DNA from: Afipia sp049747295
GTDB taxonomy: Bacteria > Pseudomonadota > Alphaproteobacteria > Rhizobiales > Xanthobacteraceae
Assembly: GCF_049747295.1 (NCBI RefSeq)
Contig: NZ_JBMHJM010000001.1
Span: 4,278,001-4,342,000 of the forward strand
Reading direction: 5' to 3'
Length of the DNA stretch: 64,000 nt
In this document: positions 42,953 through 51,430 of the stretch, in pieces
Layout: each line of letters opens with the position of its first letter
Position numbering within the stretch: position 1 is the first letter of the stretch
Position numbers and translations under genes: made by a program
The notes under the pieces: model-generated
Seen by the model: the letters and a program-made list of their open reading frames with translations, nothing else
Told to the model about the DNA's origin: nothing
Databases searched by the model: none

Positions 42953-43729
42953 ATGTTGCATTGGGTTGAGTCCCAATCGATCCTCGGCATCACGCTTTTT
43001 ATATTCGGCTTCTGCTACGTGTTGACGATGGTGATTTTTGGCGCAGCCGCAATCCTGTCCCGGCGCGCGGTGGCGAAGGAGCTGAAGGCGGCGTCGCCTG
43101 TGACGTTGACGCCTCTCGCGGTCATCCTGGCGCTGCTCCTCGCCTTCCTGTCCTCGCGTGTTTGGACCAATGTCGACCGCGCCGGGGGATATGTCGGTCA
43201 GGAAGCCAGTGCGCTGCGGCAGGCCGTGCTGCTCGCGGATGCCTTGCCGCCGGATGTCCGGAACAGTCTGCGCGAAAGCATCAAGCGCCACCTCCAGTTC
43301 ATCGAAACGCATGATTGGCCGGCGATGGGCCGGGGCGAAGCCAACTTGCAAGTAATTCCGGGTGGATTAACCGACGCAATGGCGGCGATCCTTTCCTTTA
43401 CGCCCGCACAACCCGCTCAGCAGCTGGCTCAGGAGCGCGCTTTGGTGGCTATCGAACAAGCGCTTGACGCCCGGCGAGACAGAACTCGGCTCAGCCAGGT
43501 TCAGATCGCGCCGGTCCAGTGGATAGTCATCATTGTCCTGATGGTGCTGATCCTCGTGACCATCGCGATGATCCATATCGATAATCGAACGGCGATGGCG
43601 GCGACTCTGTCGATCTTTTCAACGGCCGTCGCTCTGTGCCTCGTCCTTCTCATGATCTACGACCGGCCTTTTGCCTTCGGCGGCGTGACCATGGCACCGA
43701 CGACGTTTCGAGAGGTCGCTGTGGAGTGA
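42953..43729 (+). CDS. DUF4239 (bestrophin-like) membrane protein
   Basis: A 258-residue inner-membrane protein with two helices at the N-terminus (ITLFIFGFCYVLTMVIFGAA, LTPLAVILALLLAFLSS) and two near the C-terminus (WIVIIVLMVLILVTIAMIHI, ALCLVLLMIYDRPFAFGG). A soluble helical middle lies between. The layout and the YDRPF ending match the DUF4239 family, whose function is unknown although some resemble bestrophin channels. CAGGAGGACCA precedes the ATG, a strong ribosome-binding site. Confidence 0.82.
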   Translation: MLHWVESQSILGITLFIFGFCYVLTMVIFGAAAILSRRAVAKELKAASPVTLTPLAVILALLLAFLSSRVWTNVDRAGGYVGQEASALRQAVLLADALPPDVRNSLRESIKRHLQFIETHDWPAMGRGEANLQVIPGGLTDAMAAILSFTPAQPAQQLAQERALVAIEQALDARRDRTRLSQVQIAPVQWIVIIVLMVLILVTIAMIHIDNRTAMAATLSIFSTAVALCLVLLMIYDRPFAFGGVTMAPTTFREVAVE

Positions 43730-43772
43730 CATCCTGGCAGTTCGCCCGCCGGCAGATCTATCAGTTCACGCC

Positions 43773-43788
43773 CTAGGAATATTCCTAG
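43773..43788. promoter_or_regulatory. 16-bp perfect palindrome CTAGGAATATTCCTAG
   Basis: A perfect 16-bp palindrome 142 bases upstream of the amidohydrolase gene. Its position between DUF4239 and the amidohydrolase operon, and its symmetry, fit an operator. No transcription factor for it is identified here. Confidence 0.45.
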
Positions 43789-43929
43789 ACCATCTTAGGA
43801 CCCCGCCGATTTACGGTTCTCCATAAAGCCCGCTAGCTTCATGGTTAGCGAGTTACCAACGAGTCCCTCAACGGGACCGGGCCTGAAACACCCAAAAACA
43901 AGCTCGCATTTGCACGGGAGGAGTGCAGG

Positions 43930-45249
43930 ATGGATATTGTTATCCGCAACGTCCGTATCGAGGACGGCAAGCCGCTTGTCGATATCGGGATCAAGGACGG
44001 AAAGATCGCCGCGATCGAGGAACGCCTCGACAAGACCGGCGATCAGGAAATCGATGCAGATGGCCGTGTGGCGTTGCCGGGTTTCATCGAACCTCATCTG
44101 CACCTCGACAAAGCGTTCCTTCATCGTCGCCTGCCGGCGCGTTTCGGAACACTGGATGAGGCGATCCGCGTCACCGGCATTCTGAAGGCCAAGCAGGAAC
44201 GCGAGGATGTTCTCGCTCGTTCGCGTCAGGTTCTGGATATGGCGGTGCGGAATGGAACCTCCGTCATCCGCGCCCACCCCGATGTCGATCCGATCCAGGG
44301 CTTGATCGGTGTCGAGACGGCGTTGCAGCTGAAGGACGAATATCGCGATCTCCTCGATCTTCAGATCGTGGCGTTTCCGCAAGAGGGCATCCTGAAAACG
44401 TCGGGCGTGCTCGATCTGATGAAACAGGCGCTGGCGATGGGCGCCGATGTCGTCGGCGGCTGTCCCTACAATGAGTTGAGCTGGACCGACACCTGTGCCC
44501 ACATCGATCAGGTGTTCGAGCTTGCCCTGAAGCAAGACCTCGATATCGACATGCACGCCGATTTTGCCGACGACACGCAGGACCAGCGTTTCGCCGCAGC
44601 CGAGTACATCGCCAGAAAGACCATCGCGACCGGCTATCAGGGCCGTGTTGCGCTCGGCCATATGACCAGCCTCGGGGCGCGGATCCCGGAGGAGGCGAAG
44701 CCCGTCATCGATCTGCTGCGTGAAGCCGACATTCACGTGGTGACGCTGCCCGCCACTGATCTTTATCTGGGCGGACGCAAGGACGAGGCCAAGCCGCGGC
44801 GCGGGCTGACGCCGGTGCGGGCTCTGCATATGGCGGGCGTCAACGTTGCCTATTCGTCCAACAACATCCGAAACGCATTTACGCCGTTCGGAAAGGCCGA
44901 CCCGCTTCAGATCGGCAATCTGCTGGCGCATATCGTTCAGTTCGGTACGCCGGACCATCAGCTCGAAATTCTCAAGATGAGTACCGCGAACGCCGCGCGC
45001 GCCGTCGGATTAGCGGATCGCTACGGCCTGGCCGTCAGCAAGCAGGCCGACCTGATGATCCTCGACACGCATGCGGTCGCCGACGCGTTGCTGGATCTGC
45101 CGCCGCGGCTGTGGGTTCTCAAGCGCGGCCGCATCACCGTGGTCACCACATATGAAAGCAAGATTTGCCGGGAGTGCGGGCACGCCCACACCGCCGCGCA
45201 TGATCACGCCGAACAAAATCAAAAGAAGAAGTCTGCAGCAACGCATTGA
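43930..45249 (+). CDS. Cytosine-deaminase-like amidohydrolase with altered active-site residues
   Basis: A 439-residue TIM-barrel amidohydrolase. The first metal-binding motif is EPHLHLDKAF (H56, H58); others are DMHADFADD and RVALGHMTSLGA. In CodA-type deaminases the His of HCDE is followed by a catalytic Glu and a later GHDD supplies an Asp. Here the matching positions are HADF (Phe for Glu) and SSNNIRNAF (Asn311 for Asp). The metal site or reaction may therefore differ. A Cys/His-rich tail (CRECGHAHTAAHDHAE) looks like an extra metal site. GGGAGGAGTGCAGG precedes the ATG. A DUF1097 gene follows 12 bases later, suggesting an operon. Confidence 0.82.
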   Translation: MDIVIRNVRIEDGKPLVDIGIKDGKIAAIEERLDKTGDQEIDADGRVALPGFIEPHLHLDKAFLHRRLPARFGTLDEAIRVTGILKAKQEREDVLARSRQVLDMAVRNGTSVIRAHPDVDPIQGLIGVETALQLKDEYRDLLDLQIVAFPQEGILKTSGVLDLMKQALAMGADVVGGCPYNELSWTDTCAHIDQVFELALKQDLDIDMHADFADDTQDQRFAAAEYIARKTIATGYQGRVALGHMTSLGARIPEEAKPVIDLLREADIHVVTLPATDLYLGGRKDEAKPRRGLTPVRALHMAGVNVAYSSNNIRNAFTPFGKADPLQIGNLLAHIVQFGTPDHQLEILKMSTANAARAVGLADRYGLAVSKQADLMILDTHAVADALLDLPPRLWVLKRGRITVVTTYESKICRECGHAHTAAHDHAEQNQKKKSAATH

Positions 45250-45261
45250 GGAGGAAACATC

Positions 45262-45801
45262 ATGAGCAAATTGCCTGCTGAAATTGTAGCATCCGCACTC
45301 GCCGTTACGACGATTTTCATCGGTATGGTGTTTCATCTTCCGCCATGGGCGATCTTCATCACCTGGGCCGGCACGTTTGCCGCGGGTGGGCCCAGTGCGA
45401 GCGTTCTGAAGAAATTCTTCCCGACGATGGTCGTGGGCGGAATTTTCGCCTGTGCCATTGTGATGTGCTTCAAAGTGGCGTCGCAGTACTTTACCGGTAC
45501 GCCCTACATCCTCGCGGAGTGTGTGATCCTGTTCACGCTCAATGCAACGATGATGTCGCTCGCCCGCTTTTTCCCTGCGCTCAGCTTCATCCCCGGCATG
45601 TTCTTCGGTTTCGCCTCGTTCTTCGCCACCTATTTCGGCAAGTTCGGTCCGGTGCCGGGAGATCCGCTGTTCGCGTTGGCTGCGTCGGTGTCGATGAACG
45701 CCGTGGGACCGATCTATGCATGGATCACTGCAAATTTCGGCGCGCATCATCATGCTCCGGAAGAAAGCGCGCAGGTTCGCGTTCGGGAAGCAGTGTCCTA
45801 A
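45262..45801 (+). CDS. DUF1097 integral membrane protein
   Basis: A 179-residue protein of the DUF1097 (E. coli YcdZ-like) family with about five helices (VASALAVTTIFIGMVFHLP, TMVVGGIFACAIVMCF, CVILFTLNATMMSLA, FIPGMFFGFASFFATYFG, LAASVSMNAVGPIYAWIT). GAGGAGGAAACATC precedes the ATG. It follows the amidohydrolase by 12 bases and probably shares its transcript. A transport or permease-like role for the amidohydrolase substrate or product is inference. Confidence 0.85.
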   Translation: MSKLPAEIVASALAVTTIFIGMVFHLPPWAIFITWAGTFAAGGPSASVLKKFFPTMVVGGIFACAIVMCFKVASQYFTGTPYILAECVILFTLNATMMSLARFFPALSFIPGMFFGFASFFATYFGKFGPVPGDPLFALAASVSMNAVGPIYAWITANFGAHHHAPEESAQVRVREAVS

Positions 45802-45818
45802 CGTTCCGCATCTCGTGC

Positions 45819-45851
45819 GGTGGTTCAGAAGGATTGAATTTCTGAACCACC
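45819..45851 (+). terminator. Terminator-like hairpin after DUF1097
   Basis: GGTGGTTCAGAA (45819-45830) pairs perfectly with TTCTGAACCACC (45840-45851) around a 9-base loop, 18 bases after the DUF1097 stop. There is no clear T-tract, so it may stabilise the upstream message or attenuate read-through into the gamma-glutamyltransferase gene. Confidence 0.6.
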
Positions 45852-45894
45852 ACACTGCACCTCTTACTCTAAGAGCAAGAAAAGAATTCCCTTC

Positions 45895-47550
45895 ATGAGC
45901 CGGCCTTTCGATAGCGCGCTGAAGAACGATCGCACTCAGCGTTTCCCATCCGCATCAGAGGCGGCAACCGCAATCCATCCGGCACTCGCCACATCACGGC
46001 GCGGAATGGTGACGAGCCCGCACACGCTGGCGAGCGAAGCCGGAGCGAAGGTCCTGCGTGAGGGCGGCAACGCGATCGAGGCTGCCATCGCAATCGGCGC
46101 GGTGATTGCGGTGACCTATCCGCACTTTTGCGGGCTGGGTGGGGACGCGATCTGGATGGTCGCGGACAGGCAAGGCAACAACACCGTCTTTCTCGGCCTC
46201 GGGCAGGCCGCGCAGAACCTGCCGGCCTATACGGCACCGATTGCCACACGTGGCGCGCCATCGACCGTGGTGTCGGCGGGCGCGGTCGATTCCTGGCGGC
46301 AGGTGCATGATTATTCCCGCGATCGCTGGAGCGGCAGAACGAGTTTTGCGTCCTTGCTTGATCCGGCGATCGGCTACGCAGAGTTTGGGTTTCCGGTGAC
46401 GCCGTCGCAATTGTTCTGGACATCGTTCCGGACAGACGAACTGGCGGACTGGCATCGCTTCGCAGATATTTTCCTGCCCAACGGCAAGGCGCCGGCACCG
46501 GGCGACCTATTCGTGCAAAGGGACCTGGCCCGCAGTTTGAAGGCGATCGCGAAGCACGGCGCACGCGAATTTTATGAGGGCGAACTCGCAGGCCGCATCG
46601 CGAAAGGCTTGCAAGTTGCCGGTTCTCCGCTTACCGCATCCGATCTTGCCAAGACCTTCTGCCGGCAGGAGAAGGCGGTGACGCTGGACTACCGCGGGTT
46701 TACGTTGCTTGCGCCGCCGCCGCCGACACAGGGCGTGACCACACTCCAGATCATGGGCATATTGAACGAGCTCGGCTTCGACGGGGTCGAGGAGGGCAGT
46801 GCGGCGTATTATCATCGCTGTGTCGAAGCCGTGAAGCAGGCCTTCCTGGATCGCGACGGCATCGCGGATCCCGACTTTGCGGGTGTGTCGACCGAGCAAT
46901 TATTGTCGCCGCAGCGATTGGCACAGAAGGCGGCGGCGATCAGGCCGCAGGCGTTGCCGTGGCCACACGTCTTCAGAACGGGCGATACGGTCTACTTCGC
47001 CGCGACCGATGCGCAAGGCCGCAGCGTCAGCGTCCTGCAGAGCACTTATTTCGATTGGGGGAGCGGTGTGGTCGCCGGCGATACCGGCGTGCTTTGGCAG
47101 AACAGAGGTGCGGCGTTCTCCATCGATCCCAACAGTCCGAATGCGATCGCGCCCGGCAAACGTCCTTTTTATACGTTGAATCCTGGATTGGCTTTGAAGA
47201 ATGGCAAGCCTCATGTTCTTTACGGGACACAAGGCGCCGACGGTCAGCCGCAGACGTTGACGGCGCTGCTGACCCGATTGCTCGATTACAAGCTCGATCC
47301 GTTGCAGGCCCTGTCACGGCCTCGGTTCCTGCTTGGGAAAACATTCTCCGACAGCCGCGATACGCTGAAGCTCGAAGAAGATGCCGGCACGTCGACGATC
47401 AACAGGCTTGCCGCATTGGGGCATGAGACGAGTGTCATCTCGTCGAACAGCCCGTTGGGCGGGCAGGCCGGCGCCATCGTGCTTCATGACGATGGTCTGA
47501 TTGAAGGCGCGCACGATCCACGCAGCGACGGCCTGGCGATCGGGATCTGA
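45895..47550 (+). CDS. Gamma-glutamyltransferase family protein
   Basis: A 551-residue Ntn-hydrolase homologue, the usual length for the family. Landmarks are GMVTSPHTLASEAGAKVLRE near the N-terminus and the GGNAIEAA motif. The putative autoprocessing/catalytic Thr is T365 in RTGDTVYFAATDAQG. A late GPQTLT-like segment GADGQPQTLTALLTRLLDY also fits. No signal peptide is evident, so the protein may be cytoplasmic, unlike E. coli Ggt. It probably acts on gamma-glutamyl or cephalosporin-like amides; the exact substrate is unknown. It lies downstream of the amidohydrolase and DUF1097 genes and converges on a Liv-type receptor, fitting an amide/nitrogen catabolic locus. Confidence 0.87.
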   Translation: MSRPFDSALKNDRTQRFPSASEAATAIHPALATSRRGMVTSPHTLASEAGAKVLREGGNAIEAAIAIGAVIAVTYPHFCGLGGDAIWMVADRQGNNTVFLGLGQAAQNLPAYTAPIATRGAPSTVVSAGAVDSWRQVHDYSRDRWSGRTSFASLLDPAIGYAEFGFPVTPSQLFWTSFRTDELADWHRFADIFLPNGKAPAPGDLFVQRDLARSLKAIAKHGAREFYEGELAGRIAKGLQVAGSPLTASDLAKTFCRQEKAVTLDYRGFTLLAPPPPTQGVTTLQIMGILNELGFDGVEEGSAAYYHRCVEAVKQAFLDRDGIADPDFAGVSTEQLLSPQRLAQKAAAIRPQALPWPHVFRTGDTVYFAATDAQGRSVSVLQSTYFDWGSGVVAGDTGVLWQNRGAAFSIDPNSPNAIAPGKRPFYTLNPGLALKNGKPHVLYGTQGADGQPQTLTALLTRLLDYKLDPLQALSRPRFLLGKTFSDSRDTLKLEEDAGTSTINRLAALGHETSVISSNSPLGGQAGAIVLHDDGLIEGAHDPRSDGLAIGI

Positions 47551-47623
47551 CCACGAAATCGCCGGCGATCGAAGGTTCGGCCTCGATTTCAAAAACGCGA
47601 AGCCCATTCGCTTCTTGTCTTAC

Positions 47624-47657
47624 AAAAAAATGGCGCGCCCTCGAAAGACCGCGCCAT
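47624..47657 (-). terminator. Intrinsic terminator of the Liv-type receptor gene
   Basis: On the minus strand ATGGCGCG (47657-47650) pairs perfectly with CGCGCCAT (47637-47630) around a 12-base loop, followed by T7. It lies 49 bases after the receptor's stop codon. Confidence 0.85.
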
Positions 47658-47705
47658 CACTTCGATCTCCGATCGCTTCAACCTCAATCCGGTTGAGGGG
47701 CCCAA

Positions 47706-48974
47706 TTACTTGCTCGGATGGGCGAAGCTCGGATATTTCACCTTGCCTTGGGCGATCTTGGCCGGCCAGATCGTGACCTGCTTGCCATCCTGCCACTGGA
47801 AGATCATGCCGCTGACGGCATCGGGCCCATAAACAAGACCGTGGGTGAACTGATCGTCTTTCCCGTAAAACTTCACGCGGCCGATGGTGCCGACATAGTC
47901 GGTCTTTTCCAGCTCAGCGACCATCTTGTCCGGATCGGTCGAGCCGGCGCGCTTGATCGCATCCGCGATGATATAGACCTCGTCATAGGCGGTGTAGCCG
48001 GTATAGGCGGGATCCTTGCCGAACTTTGCCTTGAAGGCGGCTGCGAAAGGGATGGTCTTCGGCGTCACGGCCGCGGTGGCGCTCGCAACGGCCAGCGATG
48101 GAATGCCGTCCGCAGCACCATTGGTGTCGGCCCAGAAGGTCGGGCTCAACGCCTGCGCGCTCACGCCGAACATCGGGATCGGCACCTGCTGGTTCTTCCA
48201 CTGCACCGTCGGCTGCACGCCGACATGGGAGATGCCGGTGATGATGACGTCCGGCTTCTTGCCCTCGAGCTGGTTGAAGATCGGCGTGAAGTCACTGGTG
48301 TCAGGCGAGAAGCGAATGTGATCGACCACCTTCAGGCCGGCTTTCGGCAGGCAGGCCTCATAGCCTTCATCGAGCGGTTTGGTCCACGCTGCGTCCTCGC
48401 TCATGATGGCCGCAGTCTTCATCTTCATGCCGTCAACCAGCAATTCCTTGGCGGCGTCGCACACCGCCTGGGATTGCGCCGCCGACGTCAGATAGCCGTG
48501 GAAGGTGTATTTGTTTTTGTCGTAATTCGCGTGAACCGCCTTGGTGATCTCGTTGGATGCAGCACCGGGTGTGATCAGCGGCATCTTCAGCCGCGCCGCC
48601 CATGGCTCCAGCGCCAACACGACCTCGCTGATATAGCTCGCGATCACGGCGCTGACCTTGTCATCGGAGACGGCGCGCTGGAAGGCGCGGACCGAATCCG
48701 CGGACGAGCTCTTGTTGTCGTAGGAGACGATCTCGATCTTGCGTCCGTTGATGCCACCCTTGGCGTTGATCTCGTCGGCTGCGATCTGCGCGCCGCCCGG
48801 GGTTGCCGCGCCGGCAATCGACTGGATTTCCGCGATCACGCCGATCTTGATCGGGTCTTTCGATTGCGCGAAGGCCGGAAATGCGCAGCAGGCGGTCAAG
48901 GCCGCAATGGCGGTGGTCGCTTTCAGAAAATAGGAAAACTTAAGGTTGGTTCGAGCCAGGGTGGCTTGAGTCAT
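47706..48974 (-). CDS. Branched-chain-amino-acid-type (Liv) ABC transporter substrate-binding protein
   Basis: A 422-residue periplasmic receptor. A signal peptide (FLKATTAIAALTACCAFPAFAQ) is followed by the classic start IKIGVIAEIQSIAGAATPGG and the family segment DEINAKGGINGRKIEIVSYD. Type I solute-binding-protein motifs continue with YTGYTAYDEVYIIADAIKRAG. The length is typical. Genes for permeases and ATPases of a Liv system are not in the window, so it is an orphan receptor, common in this group. GGGAGAGAAG lies upstream of the ATG. It faces the gamma-glutamyltransferase gene, which hints at uptake of a related compound. Confidence 0.9.
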   Translation of the reverse strand: MTQATLARTNLKFSYFLKATTAIAALTACCAFPAFAQSKDPIKIGVIAEIQSIAGAATPGGAQIAADEINAKGGINGRKIEIVSYDNKSSSADSVRAFQRAVSDDKVSAVIASYISEVVLALEPWAARLKMPLITPGAASNEITKAVHANYDKNKYTFHGYLTSAAQSQAVCDAAKELLVDGMKMKTAAIMSEDAAWTKPLDEGYEACLPKAGLKVVDHIRFSPDTSDFTPIFNQLEGKKPDVIITGISHVGVQPTVQWKNQQVPIPMFGVSAQALSPTFWADTNGAADGIPSLAVASATAAVTPKTIPFAAAFKAKFGKDPAYTGYTAYDEVYIIADAIKRAGSTDPDKMVAELEKTDYVGTIGRVKFYGKDDQFTHGLVYGPDAVSGMIFQWQDGKQVTIWPAKIAQGKVKYPSFAHPSK

Positions 48975-49333
48975 GGACGTCTTCTCTCCCGTTAAGATCC
49001 GTCTTTGGTGACGGCTTGGGAGAAGTCCAACACAGGCGAAAGCCTAACGCAACGGTCTATTCGAGAGGGACCTATCGGACTACGATGCGTCACCGTTAGG
49101 CCCGGGCGAGCTCAAATTCCCGCTATCTCTTCGTCACCTTGGCCTTTACGTCTGCCCGGCGAGTGCGGACCGGATCGGTGCGAACTGTTCATCCTGTGCT
49201 GCTGGTGGACCGGATCGAAGCTTTCGACAAGCGAGCCATTCAATAGAGCGATCACACGCTCGCGCAACGGGGAACAATCTGTCTCGTATTGAGTTGAGCG
49301 GTGAGGGCCCTTGGTTGTGTGGGAGGGGGTGTG
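48975..49333. other. Intergenic divergent region, no gene supported
   Basis: The 359 bases between the Liv-type receptor (leftward) and the Gly-rich protein (rightward) should contain both promoters. The only clear signal is the GGGAGGGGGTGTG ribosome-binding site before 49334. Confidence 0.35.
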
Positions 49334-51112
49334 ATGACGTCACCCGTGTTCAGTTTCAGGTCGAAATTTATCGCATGCGCAGCCGCGCTGGCATTGGCGA
49401 TGGCGTTCTCCGCTGCGGCCTATGCGAGAGGCGGCGGCGGCTTCCATGGCGGTGGAGGTGGATTTCGCGGTGGTGGTGGTGGCGGTTTTCACGGCGGCGG
49501 CGGATTTCGCGGTGGCGGAGGCGGTTTTCACGGTGGAGGATTCCATGGCGGCGGTTTTCGTGGCGGTGGATTCCATGGTGGAGGCTTCCGGGCCGGCGGC
49601 TTTCGCGGCGGCGGCATGCATTTCGGCGGAGCACGCTTGGGCGGTGGCCGCGCGTTTGTAGGAAGATCTCATTTCGGCCCGCGTTCGTTTGGGCACCGTT
49701 CGTTTGCGGGTCGCTCGTTCGCGCGTCCGGGCTTTCACGGTGGACGTTCATTCGGCGGCCGTTCGTTCAACAACCGATCATTCGCCGGGCGCAATAATGC
49801 TCGCTTCAACAGGCGTGCCGCTGCGATAGGTGCAGGCGCTGGAGCCGGGGCCGCCGCGCTCGCGGGGCGTCGTGGCAATGTGGCGCGCAACGCCAACGTG
49901 ACCCGCAATGCGCGCGCGGTGCAACGTTCACTGAACGCGCGCTCGGTCAATCGGGCCTTGCGCAACAATGCCGGGCTGCGCAATCCGCGCAACCGCGCGC
50001 TGATCACCGCGGGTGTGGCCACTGCGGCGTGGCATGGCGGCAATTGGCACGGCGGCAACTGGCATGGTGGCCGCAACTGGTGGTGGCGCCATCACAACGG
50101 CGGCTTCGGCTGGGTCGGCCCGGTGTTCTGGCCGTTCGCCTTCTATGACATTTACGACTACGCCTTCTGGGGTGCTCCCTATGATGACGGGTTCTGGGGC
50201 TATGGCTATCCGGACCTGTATGCCGGCATGTTCGGCCCCTATGGCTATGATGATCTGATGGCCTATGCGGGCTACCTTCCGCGCACCGCCAGCAGGGGCG
50301 GAGGCACTCGCGAGAGTTATGCCTACGCGCCCTCGAAAGGCGGATCGTCGAAAAACCGGACCAAGACAAGCCTGGCGCAAATGTGCGGTGACGATTCGAG
50401 CCGGCTGATCGGCGGGTTGCCGATCGATGCCTTCCAGAATGCGATCCAGCCGAATGAACAGCAGCGCGCCGCGCTCGATGACCTCGGCAACGCGTCGGTC
50501 AAAGCGGCAGGCATTCTTAAGGACTCGTGCCCCACCGAAGTGGCGCTCACGGCGCCGGGCCGCCTTGCAGCGATGCAGCAGCGCATTGAGGCGATGATCT
50601 CCGCGGTGCAGACGGTGCAAGGGCCGCTGGAGAAGTTCTACGGCCTGTTGAACGATGAGCAGAAGGCGCAGATCAATGCGCTCTCCACCTCGGGCGAGCG
50701 CCAGCGTTCGGCCAAGACTGCGTCACGCCAGACCGAGGCGAAAGCCGGTCCCGCTGGTGCAGCTTCAGCCGGAGGTGCCTGCGATGCGACGCAGCCTGAA
50801 CTGACGCAGTGGCCGGCCGCGGCTATCGAGGACTCGGTCAAGCCGAACGAGCAGCAGCGCAAATCACTCGACGCGCTTCAGGCTGCAGCCGGCAAGGCCG
50901 CGGACTCGTTGAAAGCATCGTGCGTGAACCGGCCGGAGGATGCGCAGACGCCGCCGGCACGGCTCGCGGCCGTCAGCCAGCGGCTCAATGCCATGCTCGA
51001 CGCCGTGAAGACCGTGCGCACGGCGATGAATGACTTCTACGGGTCGTTGACCGACGAGCAGAAGGCATCCTTCGACGCAATCCGTCCGCAACAGGCGGAT
51101 GCGCGCCGATAA
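49334..51112 (+). CDS. Exported Gly-rich protein with two Spy/LTXXQ-like repeats
   Basis: A 592-residue exported protein with a signal peptide (FIACAAALALAMAFSAAAYA). Residues ~25-95 are a GGGFHGGG/GGGFRGGG repeat, then an Arg/Ser/Phe-rich segment. A Trp/Tyr/Gly-rich middle follows (NWHGGNWHGGNWHGG-type, WGAPYDDGFWGYGYPD). The C-terminal half has two related ~120-residue modules. Each begins ...IQPNEQQRAALDDL or VKPNEQQRKSLDAL and ends LNDEQKAQIN or LTDEQKASFD, the LTXXQ signature of Spy/CpxP periplasmic chaperones. The overall role is probably in envelope stress or the cell surface. A strong terminator follows. Confidence 0.78.
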   Translation: MTSPVFSFRSKFIACAAALALAMAFSAAAYARGGGGFHGGGGGFRGGGGGGFHGGGGFRGGGGGFHGGGFHGGGFRGGGFHGGGFRAGGFRGGGMHFGGARLGGGRAFVGRSHFGPRSFGHRSFAGRSFARPGFHGGRSFGGRSFNNRSFAGRNNARFNRRAAAIGAGAGAGAAALAGRRGNVARNANVTRNARAVQRSLNARSVNRALRNNAGLRNPRNRALITAGVATAAWHGGNWHGGNWHGGRNWWWRHHNGGFGWVGPVFWPFAFYDIYDYAFWGAPYDDGFWGYGYPDLYAGMFGPYGYDDLMAYAGYLPRTASRGGGTRESYAYAPSKGGSSKNRTKTSLAQMCGDDSSRLIGGLPIDAFQNAIQPNEQQRAALDDLGNASVKAAGILKDSCPTEVALTAPGRLAAMQQRIEAMISAVQTVQGPLEKFYGLLNDEQKAQINALSTSGERQRSAKTASRQTEAKAGPAGAASAGGACDATQPELTQWPAAAIEDSVKPNEQQRKSLDALQAAAGKAADSLKASCVNRPEDAQTPPARLAAVSQRLNAMLDAVKTVRTAMNDFYGSLTDEQKASFDAIRPQQADARR

Positions 51113-51165
51113 GTTCGCCGGCGTGAATAATAAGAGCGAATAAATTTGTGGAGGAATGCGTCCCG

Positions 51166-51196
51166 ACACCCCAGCCGCACCGCGCGGCTGGGGTGT
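51166..51196 (+). terminator. Strong hairpin terminator after the Gly-rich protein
   Basis: ACACCCCAGCCGC (51166-51178) pairs perfectly with GCGGCTGGGGTGT (51184-51196) around ACCGC, a 13-bp stem, 54 bases after the stop codon. A related hairpin occurs at 60676-60700. Confidence 0.7.
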
Positions 51197-51339
51197 TCGT
51201 ATGTGAAGGAGGAAACGCCCTCACTGTGGGCGTCATCGGCCTTCATAAGGCTGAGGGCATCTCACCTTCCACTCTGTGTCTCCCTAGGCGGACCTCCCAT
51301 GGTTGTGCTCTGAGCGGCATACGAACAACTTTCGACCTC

Positions 51340-51368
51340 GTTCACATTGCACGGCGCGCAATGTGAAC
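51340..51368. promoter_or_regulatory. 11-bp inverted repeat upstream of DUF2306 gene
   Basis: GTTCACATTGC (51340-51350) and GCAATGTGAAC (51358-51368) are perfect inverted repeats with a 7-base spacer, ending 62 bases before GTG 51431. This is the form and place of a repressor operator, but no regulator gene is adjacent. Confidence 0.5.
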
Positions 51369-51430
51369 ACGCGGTCGCGCGGTATTCTCTATTGTGCAGC
51401 GGCGGTGAAAGAAGGCGCGAAGGATACGCA

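Noticed and set aside
42660..43025. Plus-strand frame of 121 codons before DUF4239
   Set aside because: No ribosome-binding site, low-complexity Arg/Ala composition, and it runs into the well-supported DUF4239 gene.
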